Assembly (NCBI GenBank): GCA_947625655.1
Contig: CANQPD010000001.1
Span: forward strand, 62,001 to 126,000
Direction of reading: 5' to 3'
From: an uncultured Dysosmobacter sp.
Lineage (GTDB): Bacteria > Bacillota > Clostridia > Oscillospirales > Oscillospiraceae
Length of the DNA stretch: 64,000 bases
The notes beneath the pieces were generated by a model. The model ran no database searches. It was not told the origin of the DNA and was given only the letters and a program-made list of their open reading frames with translations. Position numbers and translations under genes: made by a program. Shown here in pieces: positions 8,292 to 16,225 of the stretch (the first letter of the stretch is position 1; every line of letters begins with the position of its first letter).

Positions 8292-9062
8292 TTATGACAG
8301 GATCTCCTCCACCATGGAGCGGCAGGCCTGTATGTACATCAGGGTGTCCAGGCTGCAGGTGACGCTGTCGAACCCGGTGGACAGGCGGGCTTTGGCGTCC
8401 TTCGCGCCGCCGCAGAAGATAAAGGACAGCTTTCCGGCCTGCTTGCAGGCGGCCAGGATGCGGCCGATGGCCTCTGTCATTTGGGGGGCGTCCAGCTGCA
8501 TGGGGCAGCCCAGAGCGATGGAGAGGTCCAGCGGCCCCACGAAGATGCCGTCCACGCCGTCCATGGCGGCGATCTCCTCGATATGGGCCAGACATCCGGC
8601 AGTCTCGCACTGGGGGATCAGGAGGGTCTGGCGGTTACAGTCCTCCATATAGGCCTCCGCACCAGCCGCGGCGTTTTCGGCGAAGCCCCAGCCGCCGTCC
8701 CGTGTGGGGCAGAAGCCCCGGTTCCCCAACGGAGGGAATTTGGCGTACCGGACCAGCTGGCGCACCTGCTCCACCGTCTCCACTGCGGGAACGATGATGC
8801 CCTTGGCCCCCAGGTCCAGGGGGCGGAGCACGGCGGCCCGGGCGATCTCGTTGACGCGGACCACAGGCGTTACACCCGCCGCGTCGGCGGCAGTGATGGC
8901 TGCGGATACGAAATCCATATCCGCAGCACAGTGTTCCGTGTCGATGATCACATAGTCCAGGCCGGTGTAGGACATGCTTTCAATGGCGGCGGTGCTTTTC
9001 AGATGGGTGAAGGTTCCCACAGAGGGCTGGCAACAACCAGCCTTTTCCAAAATACGGTTCAT
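8292..9062 (-). CDS. HpcH/HpaI family aldolase
   Basis: 256 residues. The class II HpcH/HpaI aldolase family uses a divalent metal to cleave or form 2-oxo acid aldols with pyruvate. Visible family motifs are VIIDTEH, VPAVETVEQV, a FPPLGNRG loop, LIPQCET (metal ligand Glu) and DGIFVGPLDLS. I chose ATG at 9062 rather than the TTG one codon upstream, with an AAGAAG ribosome site 8 bases before it. It sits downstream of, and 15 bases from, the pentapeptide-repeat gene on the same strand, and may be read from the same transcript. The substrate cannot be told from sequence; citrate lyase beta-type relatives are longer and less similar. Confidence 0.88.
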   Translation of the reverse strand: MNRILEKAGCCQPSVGTFTHLKSTAAIESMSYTGLDYVIIDTEHCAADMDFVSAAITAADAAGVTPVVRVNEIARAAVLRPLDLGAKGIIVPAVETVEQVRQLVRYAKFPPLGNRGFCPTRDGGWGFAENAAAGAEAYMEDCNRQTLLIPQCETAGCLAHIEEIAAMDGVDGIFVGPLDLSIALGCPMQLDAPQMTEAIGRILAACKQAGKLSFIFCGGAKDAKARLSTGFDSVTCSLDTLMYIQACRSMVEEILS

Positions 9063-9077
9063 CAAAACATCTTCTTT

Positions 9078-9686
9078 CTATGAAATAATGATCCCCAGGA
9101 TCCGGGCCACCACGGCGGCCTGGGAGGCGTCGATCTTCGCCCCCTTCAGCTCCGCGCAGCTCTCCGACAGGGCGATGCGGTCCAGGGTGCAGGAGGAGAG
9201 GTCGCAGCCCTTCAGGCTTGTCCGGAACAGCTCCGTGCCGGTGAGATCCACCTTTTCAAAGGTCACTTTGCTGATCCTGCTCTCCGACAGGGTGGACTCC
9301 GTAAAATTGCAGTCCCTGAGAGCGGTGCGCTCCCATACGGTGTTTGTGAAATTGGCGTAGCGGAGCACCGTGCCCTCCAGGGCGCAGCCCTTCATGCGGC
9401 TCCTCCGGAAATCCCCGCCGTCGGCCTTACAGCCCCCCAGGCGGCAGTCCTTCCAAAAGCTCACGGCAAAACGGCAGCCGGTGAACCGGCAGCGCTCAAA
9501 CACGCAGCTGTAAAAGGCGGACTTGGAGAAGTCACAGCCGGTAAAGGAGCAGCCGTGAAAGGAAGTCCGGCTCCACTCGGTTTCCGAGAAGTCCAGCCCC
9601 TCCGCCGCCTCCCGGTCGAAGCAAAGGAGCTCCAGAGGGGCCTCACGCTGCCGGGCAGCCAGCAGGGCATCTTCCAGGGCGCTCAT
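9078..9686 (-). CDS. Pentapeptide-repeat protein
   Basis: 202 residues, made almost entirely of tandem pentapeptide repeats of the A(D/N)LXX type with many Cys and Phe at the central position (for example LDFSE, TSFHG, CDFSK, CRFTG, CKADG, ANFTN). Such repeats fold as a right-handed quadrilateral beta-helix. Functions in the family range from DNA-gyrase protection (Qnr, MfpA) to unknown scaffolds; nothing here decides. The start at 9686 overlaps the stop of the upstream HAD gene as ATGA, which favours it over an in-frame ATG 30 bases further upstream. Translationally coupled to the HAD and glycosylase genes. Confidence 0.85.
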   Translation of the reverse strand: MSALEDALLAARQREAPLELLCFDREAAEGLDFSETEWSRTSFHGCSFTGCDFSKSAFYSCVFERCRFTGCRFAVSFWKDCRLGGCKADGGDFRRSRMKGCALEGTVLRYANFTNTVWERTALRDCNFTESTLSESRISKVTFEKVDLTGTELFRTSLKGCDLSSCTLDRIALSESCAELKGAKIDASQAAVVARILGIIIS

Positions 9687-10336
9687 TTTCGGCGCGCCTT
9701 CTGCTCCGGCAGCCATAAAAGCTCCTCAAAGCTCTTGATATACACGTCGCAGAACGCCCGCATCTCTTTTTCGTCCTGGGCGAAGAACCCGTCGTACACG
9801 CCAACTACCCGCATCTTCGCGGCCCGGGCGCCCCAGCAGGCGGCCAGACTGTCGTCAAAGACGGTGCAGTCCTCCGGGCGGACGCCGTGCGCTTTTGCCA
9901 CAGTCAGCCAGATCTCGGGATTTTTCTTCTCAAGGCCCAGGTCGTGGGCAAAGGTGATGCCGTCAAAATACTTCTCCAGATCCAGATTCCTCAGCGCCGT
10001 GTGGCAGTGCTCCGGCACGCTGGAGGTCACCACCGCCATTTTTCGCCCCTCGGCCCTGCACTGCTTCAAATAGGCCCGGACGCCGGGCTTGACGGTGACG
10101 TGGGCATAGAGGTCTTGCGCCAGCTCCATCCACTCCGCCATGATCTCCTCGCAACTCTCCGGCAGCTTGCAGAATTCCTTGGTGAACTTGGCCGCCAGAG
10201 GGAAGATGGTATGGGCCACGCCCTCGTAATAGGCGTGGGTATAGGGAAGGCCCCGGCGGGCCAGAAATTCCCGGTCCACGTTTTTCCAGATGCCGTTGGA
10301 GTCGATCAGGGTCCCGTCCATATCGAATAAAAACAT
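9683..10336 (-). CDS. HAD superfamily hydrolase (phosphatase/phosphomutase type)
   Basis: 217 residues. Motif I FDMDGTL carries the nucleophilic Asp, motif II VVTSS, motif III the Lys of EKKNPEIW, and motif IV CTVFDDS. A helical cap between motifs I and II makes it subfamily I (beta-phosphoglucomutase-like). These enzymes usually dephosphorylate small sugar or nucleotide phosphates; the substrate here is unknown. The start ATG at 10336 shares one base with the stop of the glycosylase gene (TGATG) and has an AGGAGG site 7 bases upstream; an upstream in-frame ATG at 10360 lies inside the glycosylase gene and is less likely. Confidence 0.88.
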   Translation of the reverse strand: MFLFDMDGTLIDSNGIWKNVDREFLARRGLPYTHAYYEGVAHTIFPLAAKFTKEFCKLPESCEEIMAEWMELAQDLYAHVTVKPGVRAYLKQCRAEGRKMAVVTSSVPEHCHTALRNLDLEKYFDGITFAHDLGLEKKNPEIWLTVAKAHGVRPEDCTVFDDSLAACWGARAAKMRVVGVYDGFFAQDEKEMRAFCDVYIKSFEELLWLPEQKARRK

Positions 10337-10956
10337 CACGCGTCCTCCTTTTCCAGCCAAAAGCGCCAGGGGAAATCCCTGGCCTCCTCGGCATAATCCA
10401 CGCCGATGCGCGGCCCGGCGCGCATCCGCTCTCCCGGAAGCGCGGGGCAGGGGCGGCCGATATCCGCCGGGGATTCGCAGACAAACAGGGTGCCGCCCGT
10501 CAGATCCAAGCCGTTTTCAGCTCTGGACAGGGATAACCCTTTACAGATCTTGCCGGGGCCGTTCAGAAAGTTTTTCCGCCGGTAAGCGGTCAGGGGCCTG
10601 TCCCCGTACCGCAGGCGGAGCATAACATCCGTGCCCGCGATGGGCTCCAGTGCCCGAATGAGGACGGCGGCGGGCTCACCCTCCGGCTCCGTCACGAAGT
10701 TCAGGCAGTGGTACATGCCGTAGATCAAATAGATGTAGGCGTGCCCCGGCGGGCCGAACAGGGTGGAGGTGCGCTCCGTTTTTCGGTAGTTGTAGGCGTG
10801 GCAGGCCTTGTCGCACCGGCCGACATAGGCCTCTGTCTCCGTAATCCGGCCCGCCAGAAGCCGGCCGTCCAGCACCCGGACAAGGCACTTGCCCAAAAGC
10901 CGCTGAGAGACCTCTACCGTATCGCGGTTATAGAATTCACGGGAAAGCCTTGCCAT
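10336..10956 (-). CDS. mpg: DNA-3-methyladenine glycosylase (AAG/MPG family)
   Basis: 206 residues, base-excision repair enzyme that removes alkylated purines. Family marks include AGRITETEAYVG, whose Glu corresponds to the catalytic general base of human AAG, and FGPPGHAYIYLIYGMYHCLN in the DNA-binding surface, followed by VLIRALEP and NGPGKICK. Ribosome site GAGGTGG is 4 bases before the ATG. It is the first gene of a four-gene minus-strand cluster (glycosylase, HAD, pentapeptide protein, aldolase) with overlaps between the first three. It is divergent from the EamA transporter gene. Confidence 0.95.
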   Translation of the reverse strand: MARLSREFYNRDTVEVSQRLLGKCLVRVLDGRLLAGRITETEAYVGRCDKACHAYNYRKTERTSTLFGPPGHAYIYLIYGMYHCLNFVTEPEGEPAAVLIRALEPIAGTDVMLRLRYGDRPLTAYRRKNFLNGPGKICKGLSLSRAENGLDLTGGTLFVCESPADIGRPCPALPGERMRAGPRIGVDYAEEARDFPWRFWLEKEDA

Positions 10957-10984
10957 TTTTCCACCTCGGTGCTAAAATATCAAC

Positions 10985-11014
10985 TTGTTGTGATTTTTCA
11001 CTGCAAAGTATACC
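10985..11014 (+). promoter_or_regulatory. Candidate promoter for the EamA transporter
   Basis: TTGTTG, 18 bases, then TATACC. Weak match to sigma-A, but well placed: transcription would start near 11021, about 20 bases before the chosen start codon. Confidence 0.4.
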
Positions 11015-11040
11015 ATGGAATGGATCGTGAAACAAGTATT

Positions 11041-11961
11041 ATGAAAGTCAATCGGATTCGTCAAAACGTATTTCCCATGCTGGCCGCCTTTATCTGGGGA
11101 ACGGCATTTGTGGCCCAGAGCGTGGGCGCCGACTATGTGGAGCCCTTTACCTTCAATGCCGCCCGGTCGGCGGTGGCCTTTTTATTCCTGCTGGCGCTGT
11201 GCGGCGTGTTCCGGGCAGTGCGGAGGCGGGACCCCAAGGCGGAGACCGCGCCCGGCTCCCGGAAGGAGCTGGTGATCGGCGGCGTCTGCTGCGGGCTGGC
11301 CCTGACGGTGGCCAGCAACCTCCAGCAGAAGGGGCTGGAGACCACCACTTCCGGCAAAGCGGGTTTTATCACCGCCCTGTACATCGTTATTGTGCCCATT
11401 GCGGGGATTTTCCTGGGAAAGAAAGCGCCGAAGGTCATCTGGGTCAGCGTCGTGCTGGCGGTGGCGGGCCTGTACTGCCTCTGCATTACCGAGGATTTCA
11501 CCATCACCGGCGGTGATTTTTATATCCTGCTGTGCGCCTTCTGCTTCACGGCCCACATCCTGGTTATTGACCATTTCACCCAGCGGGTGGACGGCGTTGC
11601 CATGAGCTGTATCCAGTTCCTGACGGCGGCGGTCCTCTCCGCCGCCGGCATGCTGCTTACGGAGTCGCCCTCGCTGGAGGCCCTGCGGATCTGCGCCGGC
11701 CCCATCCTGTATGTCGGCATCTTCTCCAGCGGCGTGGCCTATACGCTGCAGATCCTGGCCCAGAAGGATTCCAACCCCACGGTGGTATCCCTGCTGCTGA
11801 GCCTGGAATCGGTGTTTGCCACGCTGTCCGGGGCCGTCATCCTGGGGGACACCATGAGCGGCAAGGAGTATTTCGGCTGTGTGCTGATGCTGGCGGCGGT
11901 GGTCCTGGCCCAGCTGCCGGAGCCCCGGAGACGGCAGACGGAGGGAGCGGAACAGAAATGA
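11041..11961 (+). CDS. EamA/DMT family transporter
   Basis: 306 residues with ten predicted membrane segments in two EamA halves, as in RhaT/YdcZ-type drug/metabolite transporters; the first half has the FIWGTAFVAQ start and the second the SLLLSLESVFATLSGAVILGD signature. The family exports amino acids, nucleobases or other metabolites; the substrate is not predictable. The start is uncertain: no good ribosome site precedes ATG 11041 or the in-frame ATG at 11020. A hairpin follows the stop, so it is probably a single-gene transcript. Confidence 0.88.
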   Translation: MKVNRIRQNVFPMLAAFIWGTAFVAQSVGADYVEPFTFNAARSAVAFLFLLALCGVFRAVRRRDPKAETAPGSRKELVIGGVCCGLALTVASNLQQKGLETTTSGKAGFITALYIVIVPIAGIFLGKKAPKVIWVSVVLAVAGLYCLCITEDFTITGGDFYILLCAFCFTAHILVIDHFTQRVDGVAMSCIQFLTAAVLSAAGMLLTESPSLEALRICAGPILYVGIFSSGVAYTLQILAQKDSNPTVVSLLLSLESVFATLSGAVILGDTMSGKEYFGCVLMLAAVVLAQLPEPRRRQTEGAEQK

Positions 11962-11963
11962 CC

Positions 11964-12000
11964 AAAGCGGGGAGGCCATTTTCGGCATCCCCGCTTCATT
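11964..12000 (+). terminator. Hairpin terminator after the EamA gene
   Basis: AAGCGGGGAGGCC and GGCATCCCCGCTT form a stem with one mismatch, followed by CATTTGG. The T-run is short. Confidence 0.6.
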
Positions 12001-12005
12001 TGGGA

Positions 12006-12035
12006 TTGGACAAAGGAGGACCCCTGTGGTATAAT
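12006..12035 (+). promoter_or_regulatory. Sigma-A promoter for the tagA-tmk operon
   Basis: TTGGAC, 18 bases, TATAAT. It rules out an in-frame ATG at 12034 as the start of the next gene, because that codon lies in the -10 box. Confidence 0.75.
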
Positions 12036-12069
12036 GAAAAACTGTATGAGTATGTTGCGAGGTGGTACC

Positions 12070-12789
12070 ATGCGTATCGACGTATTAGGCGTCGGCTTTG
12101 ACAACTTGACCATGGATGAGGCGGTGGACCGGGGGCTGGTCCTGCTGCATGAGGAGGGCGCCCACTATGTGGTGACGCCCAATCCGGAGATCGTGGAGGT
12201 CTGCCGGGAGAACGCGGCGGCCAAGGCGGCTGTCAACGGCGCGGATCTGGTGCTGCCGGACGGCGTCGGCGTTATCAAGGGCGCGGCCATGCTGGGCACG
12301 CCTTTGAAAGAAAAGACCCCCGGCATTGAATTCGCGGCCCGTTTGATGGAGAGAATGGCAGGGGAGGGGCTGTCCCTCTATCTGCTGGGGGCCAAGCCCG
12401 GCGTGGCGGAGCAGGCGGCGGAAAAGCTGGCGGCGCAGCACCCCGGCCTGGTTATCGCCGGCACCCACGACGGCTATTTCAAAGAGGACGGCCCCGTTGT
12501 GGAGGCCATCCGGCAGAGCGGCGCCGACGCGGTGTTCGTGTGCCTGGGCGCGCCGAAGCAGGAGCTGTGGATGGCGAAAAACGGCCCCGCCACCGGCGCC
12601 CGGCTGCTGTGCGGCCTGGGCGGCAGCCTGGACGTGTTTGCCGGCGTGGTGGAGCGGGCGCCGAAATTCTGGTCCGACCACGGGCTGGAGTGGTTTTACC
12701 GCCTCTGCAAGGAGCCCCGGCGCATCGGCCGCATGATGAAGCTGCCGCTGTTTTTGGTGCATGTCAAACAGGAGAAACGGAAAAAATGA
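12070..12789 (+). CDS. tagA: WecG/TagA/CpsF family glycosyltransferase (GT26)
   Basis: 239 residues. The family transfers N-acetylmannosamine (or a related sugar) to the lipid carrier-linked GlcNAc, the first committed step in wall teichoic acid or another surface glycan, at the inner membrane face. Visible motifs: VVTPNPE (Thr 36), LPDGVGV (Asp 64), GAPKQELW, and the C-terminal GLEWFYRLCKEPRR membrane-binding appendage. Thr and Asp at these positions correspond to residues important in Thermoanaerobacter TagA. GAGGTGG lies 5 bases before the ATG. Overlaps tmk by ATGA. No other teichoic acid gene is in the window, so the final polymer is unknown. Confidence 0.9.
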   Translation: MRIDVLGVGFDNLTMDEAVDRGLVLLHEEGAHYVVTPNPEIVEVCRENAAAKAAVNGADLVLPDGVGVIKGAAMLGTPLKEKTPGIEFAARLMERMAGEGLSLYLLGAKPGVAEQAAEKLAAQHPGLVIAGTHDGYFKEDGPVVEAIRQSGADAVFVCLGAPKQELWMAKNGPATGARLLCGLGGSLDVFAGVVERAPKFWSDHGLEWFYRLCKEPRRIGRMMKLPLFLVHVKQEKRKK

Positions 12790-13451
12790 GCGGAAAACTG
12801 ATCGTATTTGAGGGGACCGACGGGTCCGGCAAGGCCACCCAGGCCCGGCTGCTGTGCGGCTACCTGGAGGAGGAGGGGATCCCCTTCCGGGAGATCGACT
12901 TTCCCCGGTACGGCAAGCCCTCTGCGGCCATGGTCCAGGAGTATCTGGACGGCAACCTGGGCAGGAAGCCCGGGGATGTCAACGCCTATGCCGCATCTAT
13001 GTTCTATGCCATGGACCGCTACGCCTCCTACAAGCAGGACTGGGGCGGTTTTTACGAGGCGGGCGGGCTGATCGTCGCGGACCGCTATACCACATCCAAC
13101 GCGGTCCATCAGGCGTCCAAGCTGCCGCCGGAGGAGCGGAAGGCGTATCTGGACTGGCTGTTTGACCTGGAATACCGGCTGCTGGGCCTGCCCGGGCCGG
13201 ATCTGGTCATCTATCTGGACATGCCCACGGAGATCACGGAGCAGATGATGCGCCGCCGGGAACAGGCCGCCGGGACCCATGCCGACATCCATGAGAGGGA
13301 CGAGGCGTATCTGAAAAGCTGCCGCGCCAACGCGAAAGCGGTGGCGGAGATATGCGGCTGGACGGTGATCCGCTGTGCCGACGGGGACCGCCCCAGGACG
13401 CCGGAGGACATCCACCGGCAGGTGCTGGAGACTGTGAAGGGGCTTCTGTAA
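12786..13451 (+). CDS. tmk: Thymidylate kinase
   Basis: 221 residues. It phosphorylates dTMP to dTDP for dTTP synthesis. P-loop FEGTDGSGKATQ at the N-terminus, the DRY motif ADRYTTSNAVHQ, and a lid region MMRRREQAAGTHADIHERD. Length and divergence match the long, Clostridia-type thymidylate kinase. Translational coupling to tagA (ATGA overlap). Followed by a short GC hairpin and the converging small Cys-rich gene. Confidence 0.93.
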   Translation: MSGKLIVFEGTDGSGKATQARLLCGYLEEEGIPFREIDFPRYGKPSAAMVQEYLDGNLGRKPGDVNAYAASMFYAMDRYASYKQDWGGFYEAGGLIVADRYTTSNAVHQASKLPPEERKAYLDWLFDLEYRLLGLPGPDLVIYLDMPTEITEQMMRRREQAAGTHADIHERDEAYLKSCRANAKAVAEICGWTVIRCADGDRPRTPEDIHRQVLETVKGLL

Positions 13452-13477
13452 AGCCTGTCCCCTTTATAGCTGGCAAA

Positions 13478-13499
13478 AATGGGGCCTGGGCCCCACTTT
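13478..13499 (+). terminator. Short hairpin between tmk and the Cys-rich gene
   Basis: TGGGGCCTGGGCCCCA with CTTT following; a compact hairpin between two converging genes. Weak T-run. Confidence 0.45.
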
Positions 13500-13509
13500 G
13501 CCGGCGGAT

Positions 13510-13677
13510 TCAGCAGCAGCCGCAGTTGTCGTTGCAGCCACAGTTGCTGCCGCCGCCGCAGCCGCAGTTGTTTCCACAGCTGTTTCCGCTGTTCCCGCAG
13601 CCGCAGCAGCAGATCAGGATGACGATGATGATGAGCCACAGGCAGGAACAGTTGTTGTTTCCGTTGTTAAACCACAT
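13510..13677 (-). CDS. Small Cys/Gly/Asn-rich membrane protein
   Basis: 55 residues, starting MWFNNGNNNCS. It has one hydrophobic helix (LWLIIIVILI, residues 14-23) flanked by two different low-complexity parts: an Asn-rich head and a tail of C-G-C, N-C-G and C-G-G units, with 14 cysteines in total. A good ribosome site (GAGGTGA, 7 bases before ATG) makes it a real gene. No known family is recognised with certainty. The Cys pattern would suit metal binding or crosslinking at the cell surface or in the spore coat; this is inference. It is divergent from mltG and convergent to tmk. Confidence 0.75.
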   Translation of the reverse strand: MWFNNGNNNCSCLWLIIIVILICCCGCGNSGNSCGNNCGCGGGSNCGCNDNCGCC

Positions 13678-13806
13678 GATTGTCACCTCGCTTTGAGACA
13701 TTCTATGCGCCGGGAGCCTGGAAGGAGCCTGACCGCGTGAAAATTCCAAAAGGGAAAATACGGATGAGTACCGCCCGCCGCGCGGGCGGAGAGTATGGAG
13801 GTTCCA

Positions 13807-14976
13807 ATGTCTGATTTCAAAAAAGGAGATACCGCCAGCTGGGACGCGGAGCAGGTCCGCCGGAGCGAGCCGCAGCGCCGTCCCCGCCAGACCACGGCCC
13901 GGAAACGGCGGAGGAAAAAGCGGATCAACCCTCTGCTCTATATCCTGTTCGTCCTGATCACCTCGGCGATCCTGGCGGGGGTGGGCTGGCTGCTGATCAC
14001 CGACCTGTGCGCCTTCAACAAGGAATATATGGAGACCACGGTGGAGATCACGGCGGACGACACGGTGAAGACCGTCGCCGACAAGCTGAATGACGCGGGG
14101 CTGATCAAGTACAAGTGGTTTTTCCGCCTGTTTGCCGGCGTTACCAAGGCCGATGAAAAGATCGGCATGGGCACGTATACGTTGACCACGGACATGGACT
14201 ATCAGGCCCTGATCCGGGGAATGCGGAGCTCCGCCGGCAATATGACGGCGGAAACGGTGAAGGTCACCATCCCGGAGGGCTATACCGTCAGCCAGATCAT
14301 CAAGCTGCTGGCCAAAAACGGCGTGGCCGCGGAGGAGACGCTGCTGAAGGTGGCCCAGACCTACCAGTTCGACTATGACTTCATTGATAACACCTCTGAG
14401 GATATCAGCCGCCTGGAGGGGTATCTCTTCCCGGACACCTATGAATTCTACGCGAACATCACCAGCGAGTCCCAGGTGGGCAGCGCGGTCTTCGGCAAGC
14501 TGCTCTCCACCTTCAACAGCCGGATCGACGACGAGCTGCTGGAAGCGATGGCGGCCAAGGGCTATGATATGCACGACATTGTCACCATCGCTTCCCTGAT
14601 CGAAAAGGAGACCGACGGCACGGACCAGGGGATGATCGCCTCCGTGATCTATAACCGCCTGGAGGGCCCCGGCGACAAGGCCGGCACCTACGGCATGCTG
14701 CAGATCGACGCGTCGCTGCTGTATGCCCTGCCGGACCACGAGGGCGCCATCACCAGCGCGGACATGGAGACGGATTCCCCGTATAACCTCTATAAGTACG
14801 CCGGCCTGCCGCCCACGCCCATCTCCAACCCGGGACTGGCCTCCATCCAGGCCGCCCTGGAGCCGGAGGAGACGGATTACTACTATTACGCCCTGGGCAC
14901 CGACGGAAAGCACCACTATTTCACCAACTACAACGACTTCCTGAACTTTGTCAACAGCAGTCAGTATGGTGGATAA
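13807..14976 (+). CDS. mltG: Endolytic murein transglycosylase MltG (YceG-like)
   Basis: 389 residues. It cuts nascent peptidoglycan strands and thereby limits glycan length. A basic cytoplasmic start (KRRRKKRI) leads to one membrane helix (about 43-65), then a LysM-like domain and the YceG catalytic domain with ASLIEKET, whose Glu 266 is the predicted catalytic residue. The end PGLASIQAALEPEETDYYYYALG.DGKHHYF is typical. Start chosen at 13807 because GGAGGT lies 6 bases upstream; an in-frame ATG at 13795 overlaps that site. It overlaps the U32 gene, an order also seen in Bacillus (yrrL followed by yrrN-yrrO). Confidence 0.95.
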   Translation: MSDFKKGDTASWDAEQVRRSEPQRRPRQTTARKRRRKKRINPLLYILFVLITSAILAGVGWLLITDLCAFNKEYMETTVEITADDTVKTVADKLNDAGLIKYKWFFRLFAGVTKADEKIGMGTYTLTTDMDYQALIRGMRSSAGNMTAETVKVTIPEGYTVSQIIKLLAKNGVAAEETLLKVAQTYQFDYDFIDNTSEDISRLEGYLFPDTYEFYANITSESQVGSAVFGKLLSTFNSRIDDELLEAMAAKGYDMHDIVTIASLIEKETDGTDQGMIASVIYNRLEGPGDKAGTYGMLQIDASLLYALPDHEGAITSADMETDSPYNLYKYAGLPPTPISNPGLASIQAALEPEETDYYYYALGTDGKHHYFTNYNDFLNFVNSSQYGG

Positions 14977-16195
14977 GCGTGTGAAGCCGGAGCTGCTGGC
15001 CCCGGCGGGAGATATGGAGCGGCTGAAAATGGCCGTGCTGTACGGCGCCGACGCGGTGTACCTGGCCGGAACAGACTTCGGCATGCGGGCCTTCGCCGGG
15101 AATTTCACCCCGGAGGAGCTGCGGGCGGCGGTGGCCTTTGCCCACAGCCATGGCGTCCGGGTCCACTGTACCATCAACACCATGCCCCGGAACGATGAGA
15201 TCGTCCGGCTGCCGGAGCATCTGGAACTGCTGAACGACGCCGGGGTGGACGCGTTGATCGTGGCGGACCTGGGGGCCTTTACCCTGGCGGGGAAGTACGC
15301 CCCCGGCTGCCAGCGGCATATCTCCACCCAAGCCAGCATCTGCAATTATGAGACCGCCCGGGCCTGGTATGACCTGGGCGCGTCCCGGGTCATCCTGGCC
15401 CGGGAAGTGGGGCTGGAGGAGATCCGCGCCATCCGGGAAAAGACGCCGGAGGATCTGGAGATCGAAGCCTTTGTCCACGGCGCCATGTGCGTCAGCTACT
15501 CCGGGCGGTGCCTGCTGAGCAACTATATGACCGGCCGGGACTCCAGCCGGGGGGCCTGTGCCCAGCCCTGCCGCTACCAATATGCCCTGATGGAGGAAAA
15601 GCGCCCCGGCGAGTATTTCCCCATTGAAGAGGATGCCCGGGGCACGTACATTTTGAATTCCCGGGACATGTGCATGATCGACCACCTGGACGACCTGTGC
15701 GCCGCCGGTCTCAGCAGTTTGAAGATCGAGGGCCGGGCCAAATCCGCCTATTACGCTGCCATCGTCACCGGCGCTTACCGCCACTGCCTGGATGACGCGG
15801 CGGTGGGGCGGGCCATCGATCCTGTTTGGCGGGACGAGGTGGAGCACGTCAGCCATCGCCCGTATTCCACAGGCTTCTATTACGGCCCGCCGGGGCAGTA
15901 TTACGCCAATTCCCGGTATGTCAGGGAGTGGCAAGTGGTTGCGCTTGTCACGGATTGCGATGCGGAGGGGAACGCCACACTGTCCCTGCGGAACAAGTTC
16001 CGCGCGGGAGACATCGTGGAGCTGGTGGGCCCGAACCTGCGGCCCTTTGCCATGACCGTCCCGGAGATGACGGACGGGGAGGGCGCGCCGCTGGAGGAGC
16101 CCCGGACCCCGCAGATGACCTTTCATATGAAATTGCCGCGGGCGGTGCCGCCCTATACCCTGGTGCGCCACGCGGTGGAGCTGTCAGCGAAATGA
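14966..16195 (+). CDS. U32 family protein, probable tRNA U34 hydroxylase TrhP
   Basis: 409 residues. It contains the PROSITE-type U32 signature EAFVHGAMCVSYSGRCLLS and the early PELLAPAGDMERL and GADAVYLAG motifs of the TIM-barrel. U32 proteins were once called collagenases; YegQ/YrrN-YrrO are now known as prephenate-dependent tRNA uridine-34 hydroxylases. Next to mltG, this copy most likely does that job (inference from synteny). Further Cys residues (RGACAQPC) fit an Fe-S cluster. The ATG at 14966 lies inside mltG (11-base overlap) without a clear ribosome site; GTG at 14981, after GGTGG, is an alternative start. Confidence 0.85.
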   Translation: MVDKRVKPELLAPAGDMERLKMAVLYGADAVYLAGTDFGMRAFAGNFTPEELRAAVAFAHSHGVRVHCTINTMPRNDEIVRLPEHLELLNDAGVDALIVADLGAFTLAGKYAPGCQRHISTQASICNYETARAWYDLGASRVILAREVGLEEIRAIREKTPEDLEIEAFVHGAMCVSYSGRCLLSNYMTGRDSSRGACAQPCRYQYALMEEKRPGEYFPIEEDARGTYILNSRDMCMIDHLDDLCAAGLSSLKIEGRAKSAYYAAIVTGAYRHCLDDAAVGRAIDPVWRDEVEHVSHRPYSTGFYYGPPGQYYANSRYVREWQVVALVTDCDAEGNATLSLRNKFRAGDIVELVGPNLRPFAMTVPEMTDGEGAPLEEPRTPQMTFHMKLPRAVPPYTLVRHAVELSAK

Positions 16196-16225
16196 GGAGA
16201 ACGAGTCAGTAAGGAGAAAGAGACT

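Noticed and set aside
13510-15345. 611-codon minus-strand frame ending in the Cys-rich protein
   Set aside because: Only the last 55 codons, after GAGGTGA and ATG 13677, are a gene; the rest is the mirror of mltG.
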